Source of the DNA: Mycolicibacter heraklionensis
GTDB taxonomy: Bacteria; Actinomycetota; Actinomycetes; Mycobacteriales; Mycobacteriaceae
Assembly (NCBI RefSeq): GCF_019645815.1
Contig: NZ_CP080997.1
Span: forward strand, 186,001-250,000
Direction: 5' to 3'
Length of the DNA stretch: 64,000 bases
Position 1 is the first letter of the stretch. Each line of letters begins with the position of its first letter. Shown in pieces: positions 36,816 to 45,501 of this stretch. Under the pieces are notes generated by a model. It did not search any database, had not been told where the DNA came from, and saw nothing but the letters and a program-made list of their open reading frames with translations. Made by a program: the position numbers and the translations under genes.

Positions 36816-37784
36816 ATGACCGATGGGCCCTACTTCGACGAATTGCGTGTCGGCCAGGTATTCGACGCGGCCCCCGCGATGACGCTGACGGCCGGTGCTG
36901 CCGCACTGCACCAGGCGATCCTCGGCGACCGCCTTCGACTGCCGCTGGACGCGGAGTTGTCCCGGGTGGTGACCGGGGCGACGACGCCGCTGGCCCACCC
37001 CGGACTGGTCTGCGACGTGGCGATCGGACAGTCGACGGTTGTCACCCGGCGGGTCAAGGCCAACCTCTTCTATCGGGGCCTGGCCTTCTTTCGGTATCCG
37101 CTGATCGGCGATACCCTGTTTACCCGTACGGAAGTCGTTGGTCTGAAGCAGAATTCAGCCAAGCCCGGGCGCGAGCCCACCGGTTTGGTGGCACTGCGGG
37201 TAACCACCATCGACCAGGTGGACCGGCTGGTGCTCGACTTCTACCGCTGCGCGATGCTGCCGCTGTCGCCTGATGCTTCCGATACCGGCCACAGCGATGA
37301 CCTGTCTGCCATCGGTGCAGGGCTCGCGGCGCCGCCGGACGTGACCGCAGAGTGGGACGCCGCGGAGTTCCGTCAGCGGGTACCGGGTCCGCATTTCGAC
37401 CCGGGTCTTGCGGGTACGGTGCTGACCAGCACCGGCGACGTGGTGTCCTCCGCGCCGGAGTTGGCTCGATTGACCCTCAACATCGCTGCCACCCACCATG
37501 ATTCGCGGGTCGCCGGGCAGCGGCTGGTCTACGGAGGGCACACCATTGGCCTGGCGCTGGCGCAGGCATCCCGACTGTTGCCGAACCTGGTCACCGTGCT
37601 GGGCTGGCAATCCTGCGATCACACCGCGCCGGTCCACGAAGGCGACACCCTCTACAGCGAACTGCACATCGAATCCGCCCGTGACAGCGTGCTGGAGTTG
37701 CGGTCGCTGGTCTACGCCGTGGGTGCCGCCGGTGAACCGGATCGCCAGGTATTGGACTGGCGTTTCACCGCTTTGCAGTTCTGA
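36816..37784 (+). CDS. double-hotdog hydratase-like protein (Rv0216-type)
   Basis: 322 residues from ATG 36816 (MTDGPYFDELRVGQVFD). Two MaoC-like hotdog halves can be seen, each starting with a FDE/FDP-L-VGQ type motif: residues about 7-150 and 190-320. The hydratase signature in the second half is RLVYGGHTIGLALAQASR. Rv0216, whose structure is a double hotdog, binds long ligands but its substrate is not settled. A (R)-enoyl hydratase role next to fadE3 is plausible. Confidence 0.83.
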   Translation: MTDGPYFDELRVGQVFDAAPAMTLTAGAAALHQAILGDRLRLPLDAELSRVVTGATTPLAHPGLVCDVAIGQSTVVTRRVKANLFYRGLAFFRYPLIGDTLFTRTEVVGLKQNSAKPGREPTGLVALRVTTIDQVDRLVLDFYRCAMLPLSPDASDTGHSDDLSAIGAGLAAPPDVTAEWDAAEFRQRVPGPHFDPGLAGTVLTSTGDVVSSAPELARLTLNIAATHHDSRVAGQRLVYGGHTIGLALAQASRLLPNLVTVLGWQSCDHTAPVHEGDTLYSELHIESARDSVLELRSLVYAVGAAGEPDRQVLDWRFTALQF

Positions 37785-37799
37785 GGTCCAGTTCCCTTT

Positions 37800-37866
37800 G
37801 CGCGAGAGTGCGTGTTAGCGCACGACACACCGCGGTCTTGTGTACAACCACGCACGTTCACGGCTG
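37800..37866 (+). repeat. intergenic repeat, copy B
   Basis: Core GCGAGAGTGCGTGT, then 7 bases, then CGACACACC (37823-37831), and a trailing part ending in TGTACAACCACGCAC. It faces copy C tail to tail. Confidence 0.7.
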
Positions 37867-37930
37867 AGCGCGGGCGTGCACAGTTACGGGATTTTCGCGG
37901 CGTGTCGGCCGGCGACACGCACGCTCGCGA
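37867..37930 (-). repeat. intergenic repeat, copy C (inverted)
   Basis: On the minus strand: GCGAGCGTGCGTGT (37915-37928), 7 bases, CGACACGCC (37899-37907), then GCGAAAATCCCG and CTGTGCACG. Spacing equals copies A and B. With copy B it makes a large imperfect inverted repeat between two converging genes. Confidence 0.7.
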
Positions 37931-37942
37931 GAGTGCGCGCGG

Positions 37943-39100
37943 TCAGTGCGGCAGATCCCGGAACGGGGCGTCGCGATAGGGGTCGGGCTCCTTCGGCAAG
38001 CCCAGCACCCGTTCGCCGATGATGTTGCGCTGAATCTGGTCCGTGCCGCCGCCGATCGAGGTGAAGTAGGCGTTGAGCGCCCGGAAGGTCACCGCGTCGC
38101 CGACCGGATTGTCCGGACCGCTGAGCATCGACTCGACGCCGACGATCTCGGTCTGGACCCGGGCGGTCTCGTGCAGGATGCGCGACATGGCGATCTTGCC
38201 GAGTGCCAGCAGGGTGGCCGACTCGGCGCGGTCGCGGCTGGTCTTGGCGCGCTGATTGTTCCATCGGTTCACCGTCGTCAGCGCCTGTATGCGGGCGATC
38301 TGCTGGCGGATGTGGGAATCTGAAAGACAACCCGCGTCGCGGGCTAATTCCACGAGGCCGCTGGACTTCTCCTTGCGACGTGCGGTGCGCGCGACATCAC
38401 CCATCAGCCGCCGCTCGTAGCCCAGCGCCACCTGCAGCACCGACCATCCTTCGCCCGGTTCGCCGATCCGGTTGGCGTCGGGAACCCTGGCGTTGGTCAG
38501 AAACACCTCATTGAATTCCGATTCGCCGGTGATCTGGTGGATCGGCCGGACCTCCACGCCGGGCTGGCGCATCGGCAGCATGAAAAAGGTGATCCCGTTG
38601 TGTTTGGGCACGTCCGGGTTCGTGCGCGCCACCAGCATGCCGTAGTCGGCGGTGGTCGCGAACGACGTCCAGACCTTCTGCCCGTTGATAATCCAGTCGT
38701 CACCGTCCCGCTCGGCGCGGGTGCGCAGACCGGCCAGGTCCGATCCGGCGCCGGGTTCGCTGTAGAGCAGGCAGGACTTGGTCTCGCCGCGCAGCGCCGG
38801 GGGCAGCAGCCTGTGCTTCTGCTCATCGGAGCCACGGTCGTGGATCGTGCAGGCGAACAAGTCGGCCCGGTCGTGCCCGGTTCCGGGAGCGCCGACGGCA
38901 GCGAATTCGGCTGCCACCAGGCGGGATTGACGGTCGGTCAGGCCGCGGCCGTAGCAGTCCGGCTCCCAGCTCGGTGCAGTCCATCCCGCGGCGAGCATCG
39001 CCGCGGCGAAGGTGGCCCGATCGGTGCCGGGTGCCCAGTTGGCGGCCAACCAGTCGCGGACTTCACCGCGTAGCGCGTCGTCGTCTGCGGGCAGCGTCAT
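37943..39100 (-). CDS. acyl-CoA dehydrogenase, larger subunit of a pair
   Basis: 385 residues from ATG at 39098-39100; the longer frame overlaps the next gene. It has SEPGAGSDLAGLRTRAERDG, WIINGQKVWTSFA and the C-terminal SIGGGTDQIQRNIIGERVLGLP. The start lies one base from the stop of the second dehydrogenase gene, so the two are co-translated. Such adjacent long and short FadE proteins in mycobacteria form alpha2beta2 dehydrogenases with one active site per heterodimer, several acting on steroid side chains. Substrate here unknown. Confidence 0.83.
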   Translation of the reverse strand: MTLPADDDALRGEVRDWLAANWAPGTDRATFAAAMLAAGWTAPSWEPDCYGRGLTDRQSRLVAAEFAAVGAPGTGHDRADLFACTIHDRGSDEQKHRLLPPALRGETKSCLLYSEPGAGSDLAGLRTRAERDGDDWIINGQKVWTSFATTADYGMLVARTNPDVPKHNGITFFMLPMRQPGVEVRPIHQITGESEFNEVFLTNARVPDANRIGEPGEGWSVLQVALGYERRLMGDVARTARRKEKSSGLVELARDAGCLSDSHIRQQIARIQALTTVNRWNNQRAKTSRDRAESATLLALGKIAMSRILHETARVQTEIVGVESMLSGPDNPVGDAVTFRALNAYFTSIGGGTDQIQRNIIGERVLGLPKEPDPYRDAPFRDLPH

Positions 39101-39101
39101 C

Positions 39102-40169
39102 TCACGCTCCGATCTCTTGCAGGTAGCGCTCCCGGTGCCAAGACGGGCTGCCGAAGAGGTGGGCGTCGCTGCGCGCCCGGCGCAGATACCGGTGCGCGGG
39201 ATGTTCCCAGGTGAACCCGATTCCGCCGTGCACCTGAATATTGGTGGCGCCCACAAAAACGAATGCATCCGAGCAATAGGCTTGGGCCAGTGCCAGATCC
39301 GCGGTCCAGTCGGCAGAGCCGTCGGCGCCGGCCGCAGCCACATGGCGAGCGGCCGTCACCGCCGACTCGGCCTCCAGCAACATGTCGGCGCACATGTGTT
39401 TGACTGCCTGGAAGCTGCCGATGGCACGGCCGAACTGGTAGCGGGTCTTGGCGTAGTCGCGGGCCATCTCCATCGTGAACCGGGCGGCGCCGGCCTGCTC
39501 GCCGAGCAGCGCCACCGCGGAACGGTCGAGCGCGGCGGTCAATGCGGCGACGCCGGCTCCGGCCGAGCCGACCGGCGTGGCCGGGGCATCGGAGAACCGG
39601 ACGAGACACAACCGGCGGGAGGGATCGACCGTGGTGAGCCGTTCCACCGTCACGCCCGGGCCGGCCGGGTCGACGGCGAAGATTCCGGGTCCGTGCCCGG
39701 CGCCGGCCAGCACGTAGATCAGATCGGCGGTGTCCGCGTCGAGCACGAACCGCTTCTCGCCGGAGATCAGCGGGGTGGCTCCGCCGCGGGCCACGGTGGC
39801 CGGTGCCGCGGGTGGCCGGGTCGAATCGCCCTCGGCGAAGGCGACAGCGACACGGGTGCGCCCGGCAGCGATCGCCGGCAGCACCGCATCGTATTGTGCC
39901 GGGTCATCCACTGCCACAAGAAGATTGACCGCAAGCACCGCCGTCGACAAGTACGGGCCGGAGAACAGGACCCGGCCCAGCTCCTCGGCTACCACGCCTA
40001 CCTCGACCAATCCAGCGCCGGCGCCGCCGTACTGCTCGGGCACCAACAGCCCGAGCAGGCCCATAGCCGCCAACTCTGACCAGACATCGTCGTCGGGTGA
40101 GCGTTTGGCCATCAACTCTGCGACCGCGCCGCGCAGTGCCCGCAGTTCCTCCGGGCTGGAGCCGGCCAC
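39102..40169 (-). CDS. acyl-CoA dehydrogenase, smaller subunit of a pair
   Basis: 355 residues from GTG at 40167-40169. It is shorter and more divergent than ordinary FadE proteins. The N-terminal helices (LLVPEQYGGAGAGLVEV) and the C-terminal KTRYQFGRAIGSFQAVKH and IHGGIGFTWEHPAHRYLRRA are clear, but the middle FAD-contact strands are degenerate. This is the pattern of the non-catalytic or half-site partner in heteromeric dehydrogenases. It is followed by the larger subunit with one base between. Confidence 0.82.
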   Translation of the reverse strand: MAGSSPEELRALRGAVAELMAKRSPDDDVWSELAAMGLLGLLVPEQYGGAGAGLVEVGVVAEELGRVLFSGPYLSTAVLAVNLLVAVDDPAQYDAVLPAIAAGRTRVAVAFAEGDSTRPPAAPATVARGGATPLISGEKRFVLDADTADLIYVLAGAGHGPGIFAVDPAGPGVTVERLTTVDPSRRLCLVRFSDAPATPVGSAGAGVAALTAALDRSAVALLGEQAGAARFTMEMARDYAKTRYQFGRAIGSFQAVKHMCADMLLEAESAVTAARHVAAAGADGSADWTADLALAQAYCSDAFVFVGATNIQVHGGIGFTWEHPAHRYLRRARSDAHLFGSPSWHRERYLQEIGA

Positions 40170-40172
40170 GGG

Positions 40173-41069
40173 TCAGGCCTTCCGGCCGAAGGCGTTATGC
40201 AAGCCCTCGCATTGGCGGGCGAAGAACGCCCGCGAGACTGCGGCTTTGGGCAGCAACAGGTCGAACCCGTGGAATGCCCCGGGAACGGTCTCGACCTCGC
40301 AGGGCACACCGGCTTGCCGCAGTCGCTCCGCGTAGGCCAGATTCTCGTCGTGGAACAGGTCCAAGGTGCCCACCCCGATCCAGGCCGGTGCCAGCCCGCG
40401 CAGGTCGGCACGGCGGGCCGGGACCGCGATCTGGGGATCCGCGTCACCCAGATATGCGGTCCAGCCGAACAGGTTGCTCCGCGGATTCCACAGGCGGTAA
40501 CTCCGATTGGCCGGCAGCGCCGCGCTGCGATCGTCGAGCATCGGGTACACCAGCAGTTGCAGCACGGGGGAGACTTCGCCGCGGTCGGCAGCCAGTTGCG
40601 CCAGGGCGGCGGCGAGTCCGCCGCCGGCGCTGGCACCGCCGATCGCGATCCGGGCCGGATCGACTCCGGGCAGCTCGGCGAGCTGGGTCAGCGCCGCCCA
40701 GCAGTCCTCCAGCGCGGCGGGATAGGGATTCTGCGGCGCCAATCGGTAGTCCACCGACGCGACCGTGGCACCCAGTTCCGCGCTGAACCGGCGGCAGAGG
40801 CGGTCATCCTGGGCGGCGGTGCCGATGACGTAGCCGCCACCGTGGATCCACAGCAGTGCCGGTCCCGGCTCGGTGGGGCGATTCGGCGGCCGAAAGATCC
40901 GGACGCCGGCTCCCGAGGGCAGGCCCAAGACCTCGACGTCGCCGGGTGTGCGCCGGCCCTGCATCCCGGTGAGTGTCTGCAGCACCGGCAGGGTCCGACG
41001 CCCGATCCCGCCACGCGGAAGGAATCGGGCAGTTCTGCGCAGATCTGGATGGAACCCGCTGCTTACCAT
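40173..41069 (-). CDS. lipW: hormone-sensitive-lipase family esterase LipW-like (Rv0217c)
   Basis: 298 residues from ATG at 41067-41069. The HSL family oxyanion motif is LLWIHGGGYVIG (about 73-84). The nucleophile Ser is in GGASAGGGLA (about 143-152), the Asp in GTLDLFHDENL and the His in GAFHGFDLL. It hydrolyses short- to medium-chain esters; no signal peptide is seen. It lies upstream of the two-subunit dehydrogenase in a minus-strand run with three bases between, so one operon is likely. Confidence 0.87.
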   Translation of the reverse strand: MVSSGFHPDLRRTARFLPRGGIGRRTLPVLQTLTGMQGRRTPGDVEVLGLPSGAGVRIFRPPNRPTEPGPALLWIHGGGYVIGTAAQDDRLCRRFSAELGATVASVDYRLAPQNPYPAALEDCWAALTQLAELPGVDPARIAIGGASAGGGLAAALAQLAADRGEVSPVLQLLVYPMLDDRSAALPANRSYRLWNPRSNLFGWTAYLGDADPQIAVPARRADLRGLAPAWIGVGTLDLFHDENLAYAERLRQAGVPCEVETVPGAFHGFDLLLPKAAVSRAFFARQCEGLHNAFGRKA

Positions 41070-41158
41070 CGGCTCAGTATTACCGGCGCCGGATCGGCGA
41101 CGTCGTCAACCCACCCGATTGCGGTCGCCTCCGGCCCCAAACGCGGTACCCTGCGCCA

Positions 41159-42391
41159 ATGACGGGACGATCGCAGACCCCGGAGACCGGACTCAACCTG
41201 GCCGGCCGGCTGCGTTGGCTGAGGCGAGCCCGGACGGCCGACTACCTGCTGGCGCTCAGCGTTGCCTCAGCGTCGTTGCCGGTGGTCGGCAAGCACCTGG
41301 AGCCTCTGGGCGGGATGACCGCGATGGGGGTATGGGGCACTCGCCATATGCCGGAGTTCTTCTCCAGCGCCGCCAAGTCCTGGCTGGCTCCGGGTGCCGC
41401 TGCCGCCCGCAAGCAGGAGCGCGAGCAGACCCACGTCGTCAGCGATGCCGCGCTGCGCGGGGTGGTCTCGGCAGCCGACCTCGACATCGACTGGCCCGAA
41501 CCGGAACAGGCTCCGCCGGTGGTGAAGGCGTGGCAGCACCGTCGGCACATCTATCGCTCCGGTGTGCAGTACGGCAGCGACCCCGCGCAGGTACTCGACG
41601 TCTGGCGGTCCCGCGAGTTGCCGGACGGCCCGGCGCCGGTGCTGATCTACGTTCCCGGTGGTGCCTGGGTGCACGGCAGCCGCATGCTGCAGGGGTATGC
41701 GCTGCTCTCGCACCTGGCCGCGAGCGGCTGGGTGTGCCTGTCGATCGACTACCGGGTCGCGCCGCACAACCGGTGGCCGAGCCACATCGTCGACGTCAAG
41801 ACCGCGATTGCCTGGGCGCACGCCAACGTCGACAAATTTGGCGGTGACCGCAATTTCGTGGCCGTGGCGGGCGCCTCGGCCGGCGGGCATCTGGCCGCCC
41901 TGGCCGGACTGACCGGCAGCGCGGTCAGCGACTCCGATTTCGCCGACGAACTGCCCGCCGGTGGGGACACCTCGGTGGACGCCGTGGTGGGGATCTACGG
42001 CCGCTATGACTGGGAGGACCGCTCCACCCCCGAACGGGTCGCCTTCGTCGACTTCCTGGAGCGGGTGGTGGTCGGCCGGTCGATGCGGCGTCATCAGGAC
42101 ATCTACCGGCAGGCCTCCCCGATCGCGCGGGTGCATCCGGATGCGCCGCCGTTCCTGGTCGTGCACGGCAGCGCCGACACCGTCATCCCGGTGCAGCAGG
42201 CTCGTACCTTCGCCGACCGACTGCGGGCGGTGTCGCGTTCCAAAGTCGGGTACCTGGAGCTGCCGGGAGCGGGGCACGGTTTCGACATGACCGACGGGGC
42301 GCGCACCGGTGCGATGAGCACGGCAATCGGTTTGTTCCTCAACCAGATTCACCGCGACCGCACCACGGTCGGGAGCAAACAGATCATCTGA
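41159..42391 (+). CDS. lipC: esterase LipC-like (Rv0220)
   Basis: 410 residues from ATG 41159. A hydrophobic N-terminal region (about 25-45) precedes the alpha/beta hydrolase core. The oxyanion motif is LIYVPGGAWVHGS, the nucleophile Ser lies in VAGASAGGHLAAL, the Asp in VHGSADTVIPV and the His in GAGHGFDM. M. tuberculosis LipC is a cell-surface esterase of about the same length. It is followed by the WS/DGAT gene on the same strand. Confidence 0.88.
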   Translation: MTGRSQTPETGLNLAGRLRWLRRARTADYLLALSVASASLPVVGKHLEPLGGMTAMGVWGTRHMPEFFSSAAKSWLAPGAAAARKQEREQTHVVSDAALRGVVSAADLDIDWPEPEQAPPVVKAWQHRRHIYRSGVQYGSDPAQVLDVWRSRELPDGPAPVLIYVPGGAWVHGSRMLQGYALLSHLAASGWVCLSIDYRVAPHNRWPSHIVDVKTAIAWAHANVDKFGGDRNFVAVAGASAGGHLAALAGLTGSAVSDSDFADELPAGGDTSVDAVVGIYGRYDWEDRSTPERVAFVDFLERVVVGRSMRRHQDIYRQASPIARVHPDAPPFLVVHGSADTVIPVQQARTFADRLRAVSRSKVGYLELPGAGHGFDMTDGARTGAMSTAIGLFLNQIHRDRTTVGSKQII

Positions 42392-42435
42392 CCCCGCATG
42401 CCACGGTATGGTCCGTGCATGGCGAGGGGAATGGG

Positions 42436-43854
42436 GTGAAGCGGCTCACCGGCTGGGATGCGGTCCTGCTGTACAGCGAGACGGCGAACGTGCACATGCA
42501 CACGCTCAAGATCGCGGTGATCGAGCTGGACGCCGATCGGCACGGGTTCGACGTCGAGGCCTTCCGGCGGGTGATCCACGGCCGGCTCTACAAGCTGGAC
42601 CCGTTCCGATACCAGCTGGTGGACATCCCCGGCAAGTTCCACCACCCGATGTGGCGGGAGAACTGCGAAGTCGACCTGGCGTATCACATTCGCCCGTGGA
42701 CGCTGCCCGCGCCGGGTGGCCGCCGCGAACTCGATGAGGCCATCGGCGAGATCGCCAGCACACCTCTGGACCGTAGCCGCCCGTTGTGGGAGATGTACTT
42801 CATCGAGGGTTTGGCAAACAACCGGATCGCGGTGGTCGGCAAAATCCACCACGCGCTGGCCGACGGGATCGCTTCGGCGAATCTGATGGCCCGCGGCATG
42901 GATCTGGTGGCCGGCTCGCAGGTCGAACGCGACTCCTACGAAACCGATCCCGCCCCCACCGGTGGGCAGTTGGTGCGGTCGGCGTTCCGCGACCATTTCC
43001 GGCAGATGGGCAAGATCCCGGCAACCATCGGCTACACCGCGGCCGGCATCGGCCGGGTCCGGCGCAGCAGCCGCAAACTCTCCGCGGACCTGACCCGGCC
43101 GTTCACCCCTCCGCCGAGCTTCCTCAATCACGTGCTGACCCCGGAACGCCGGTTCGCCACCGCCACGCTGGCGCTGGCCGACATCAAGGCGACCAGCAAA
43201 CAGTTGGGTGTCACCATCAACGACCTGGTGCTGGCCATCTCGGCGGGGGCGCTGCGCACACTGCTGCTGCGGTATGACGGGAAGGCGGATCACCCGCTGC
43301 TGGCGTCGGTGCCGATGAGCTTCGACTTCTCCCCGGACCGGATCTCCGGCAACCGGTTCTCCGGGGTGCTGGTCGCGTTGCCGGTCGATGTGGCCGACGT
43401 TCGGGAGCGGGTCGTAAAAGCCCGGGAGGCGGCCGATCTGGCCAAGGAAGCCCACCACCTGGTGGGGCCGGAATTGGTCAGCCGGTGGTCGGCGTACCTG
43501 CCGCCGGCGCCGGCGGAGTCGTTGTTCCGGTGGCTGTCGGGTAAGGACGGGCAGAACAAGGTGCTCAACCTCAACATCTCCAACGTGCCGGGGCCACGGG
43601 AGCGCGGCCGGGTCGGCGGCGCGCTGGTCACCGAGATCTACTCGGTGGGGCCGTTGACCGCCGGCAGTGGCCTGAACATCACCGTGTGGAGCTACGTGGA
43701 TCAGCTCAACATCTCGGTGCTGACCGACGGCGCCACCGTCGACGACCCGCACGAGGTGACCAGCGCACTGGTCAACGAGTTTGTCGAAATCCGCCGCGCG
43801 GCTGGGCTTTCCGAGCAGCTGACGACCGTCGAGACAGCGATGGCGCCGGCCTGA
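42436..43854 (+). CDS. wax ester synthase/diacylglycerol acyltransferase (Rv0221-type)
   Basis: 472 residues. GTG 42436 (VKRLTGWDAV) is chosen because family members start at this motif and GAGGGGAA lies just upstream; GTG 42415 is possible. The catalytic HHxxxDG motif is KIHHALADGIASA (about 135-147). The downstream family motif NLNISNVPGPRERG is near 378-391. It joins acyl-CoA to diacylglycerol or a fatty alcohol to make storage lipid at the membrane. It is the natural end point for the acyl-CoA made by the neighbouring fadD genes. Confidence 0.92.
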   Translation: MKRLTGWDAVLLYSETANVHMHTLKIAVIELDADRHGFDVEAFRRVIHGRLYKLDPFRYQLVDIPGKFHHPMWRENCEVDLAYHIRPWTLPAPGGRRELDEAIGEIASTPLDRSRPLWEMYFIEGLANNRIAVVGKIHHALADGIASANLMARGMDLVAGSQVERDSYETDPAPTGGQLVRSAFRDHFRQMGKIPATIGYTAAGIGRVRRSSRKLSADLTRPFTPPPSFLNHVLTPERRFATATLALADIKATSKQLGVTINDLVLAISAGALRTLLLRYDGKADHPLLASVPMSFDFSPDRISGNRFSGVLVALPVDVADVRERVVKAREAADLAKEAHHLVGPELVSRWSAYLPPAPAESLFRWLSGKDGQNKVLNLNISNVPGPRERGRVGGALVTEIYSVGPLTAGSGLNITVWSYVDQLNISVLTDGATVDDPHEVTSALVNEFVEIRRAAGLSEQLTTVETAMAPA

Positions 43855-43861
43855 CGAGAGC

Positions 43862-45496
43862 TCAGTCGCTCGCCGCCAGCGCCTGCAGTTCCCGGCGCAC
43901 GACTTTCCCGGTGTTGTTGCGCGGCAACGCATCCAGGATTGTGATGTCGCGCGGAACCTTGTATCCGGCCAGGTTGTCCCGGACATGCTGCTTCAGCTCG
44001 TCGGGGGTGGCCGCAGCGCCGGGCGCCAACACCACGAAGGCCACCAGGCGCTGTCCGTAGTCGGCATCGTCGACACCGAGAACGGCGGCCTCGGCGACCG
44101 CGGCATGGCTGGTCAGCGCCTTCTCCGTCTCGATCGGGTAGACGTTCTCACCCCCGGAGACGATCATCTCGTCGTCCCGTCCGACCACGGAAAGCCTTCC
44201 GGTGTCGTCGAAGTAGCCCAGGTCGCCGGACGCCATGAAACCATCGTGGAACAGCTTCGAGTCACCGCCCGTGTAGCCGTCGAACTGCGAGGAGTTTCGG
44301 ACGAAGATCTGCCCGGTCGCCCCGGCGGGAACATCGGCCAAATCAGCGTCCAGGATCCGGATCTCGGTTCCCGGCGCCGGGCGGCCGGCGGTGTCGGGGG
44401 AGTAGCGCAGGTCTTCCGGAGTCGCCAGCGCGATCATGCCGGCCTCGGTTGCGTTGTAGTTGTTGTAGACCACGTCGCCGAACGCGTCCATGAACGCCGT
44501 CACCACGTCGGGGCGCATCCGTGAACCGGATGCCGTCGCGAACCGCAGGGATGTGCAAGGGTATTGGTTCCGGACTTCGTCGGTAAGCGCCATGATCCGG
44601 TCGAACATGACCGGCACCACGCACAGTCCGGCCGCCTGGTTCGACTCGATCAGCGCCAGGGTGGCTTCGGGGTCGAACTTGCGCCGGGTGGCGATCGTGC
44701 AGGCCATGGTCAGCGCCAGCGCCAGCTGGGAGAAACCCCAGGCGTGGAACATCGGCGCGGCGATGACCACGGTTTCCTCGGTGTGCCAGGGAATCCGGTC
44801 GAAAATGGCTTGTAGGTCCGCGATTCCGCCCCCACCGCGGCCGGAGCGTCGTGCGCCTTTGGGGGTGCCGGTGGTTCCGGAGGTGAGCATCACCAGCTTG
44901 CCGCTCCGGGACGCCTTGGCCGGTCGGCGTCCGGCGTTGGCGTCGATCAACTCGTCTGCGGTCAGGCCGGGGACGTCGTTGTCGGTCCAGCTCACCACCC
45001 GCGTGCGCCCCGAGTCGGCCGGCACCGCCAGATCCACTGCCGCGGTGAACTCTTCGTCGTAGAAGATCAGGTCGACACCTTCACGGGCGACGACTTCGGC
45101 CAACGCCGGCCCGGCGAAGCTGGTGTTGAGCAACAGCACGTCGGCGCCGATCCGGTTCGCGGCCGCCAGCGCCTCGATGAAGCCGCGATGGTTACGGCAC
45201 ATCAGGGCGATCGCCCGGGGTGTCCGGCCGGGCAGTCGTTGCAGGGCGGCGGCCAGCGCGTTACAGCGCCGGTCGAGTTCGGCGTAGGTGCAGGTGCCGT
45301 GTTCGTCGATGATTGCCGCGCGGTCGCCGCACCGCTGGGCCGCCATGGCGATCCCAGTGGTGGTGGTGCCGCCCTCAGCGGCCGCCGCGGCCGCGATCCG
45401 CAGGTATTTGTCCGGGCGCATGGGCGCCAACAGTCCGGCCCGGCTGAAGGTCACCAGCATCGAGCCGGCCCGATTGAGCGAGTCGAACAGGCCCAT
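43862..45496 (-). CDS. acyl-CoA ligase, FadD12-like
   Basis: 544 residues from ATG at 45494-45496. AMP-binding motif VMLTSGTTGTPKGARR (about 205-220), then YNNYNATEAGMIALA, ASGDLGYFDDTGRLSVVGRDDEMIVSGGENVYP and PRNNTGKVVRREL with the catalytic Lys. The N-terminal SLNRAGSMLVTFSRAGLL helix is typical of FadD2/FadD12 proteins, which bind the membrane. Five bases separate it from the acyltransferase gene upstream, an arrangement I recall for Rv1427c-Rv1428c. Confidence 0.86.
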   Translation of the reverse strand: MGLFDSLNRAGSMLVTFSRAGLLAPMRPDKYLRIAAAAAAEGGTTTTGIAMAAQRCGDRAAIIDEHGTCTYAELDRRCNALAAALQRLPGRTPRAIALMCRNHRGFIEALAAANRIGADVLLLNTSFAGPALAEVVAREGVDLIFYDEEFTAAVDLAVPADSGRTRVVSWTDNDVPGLTADELIDANAGRRPAKASRSGKLVMLTSGTTGTPKGARRSGRGGGGIADLQAIFDRIPWHTEETVVIAAPMFHAWGFSQLALALTMACTIATRRKFDPEATLALIESNQAAGLCVVPVMFDRIMALTDEVRNQYPCTSLRFATASGSRMRPDVVTAFMDAFGDVVYNNYNATEAGMIALATPEDLRYSPDTAGRPAPGTEIRILDADLADVPAGATGQIFVRNSSQFDGYTGGDSKLFHDGFMASGDLGYFDDTGRLSVVGRDDEMIVSGGENVYPIETEKALTSHAAVAEAAVLGVDDADYGQRLVAFVVLAPGAAATPDELKQHVRDNLAGYKVPRDITILDALPRNNTGKVVRRELQALAASD

Positions 45497-45501
45497 GCCG
45501 C

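Noticed and set aside
42349..43986. Minus-strand open frame opposite the WS/DGAT gene
   Set aside because: Shadow frame; WS/DGAT with HHALADG is certain on the plus strand.
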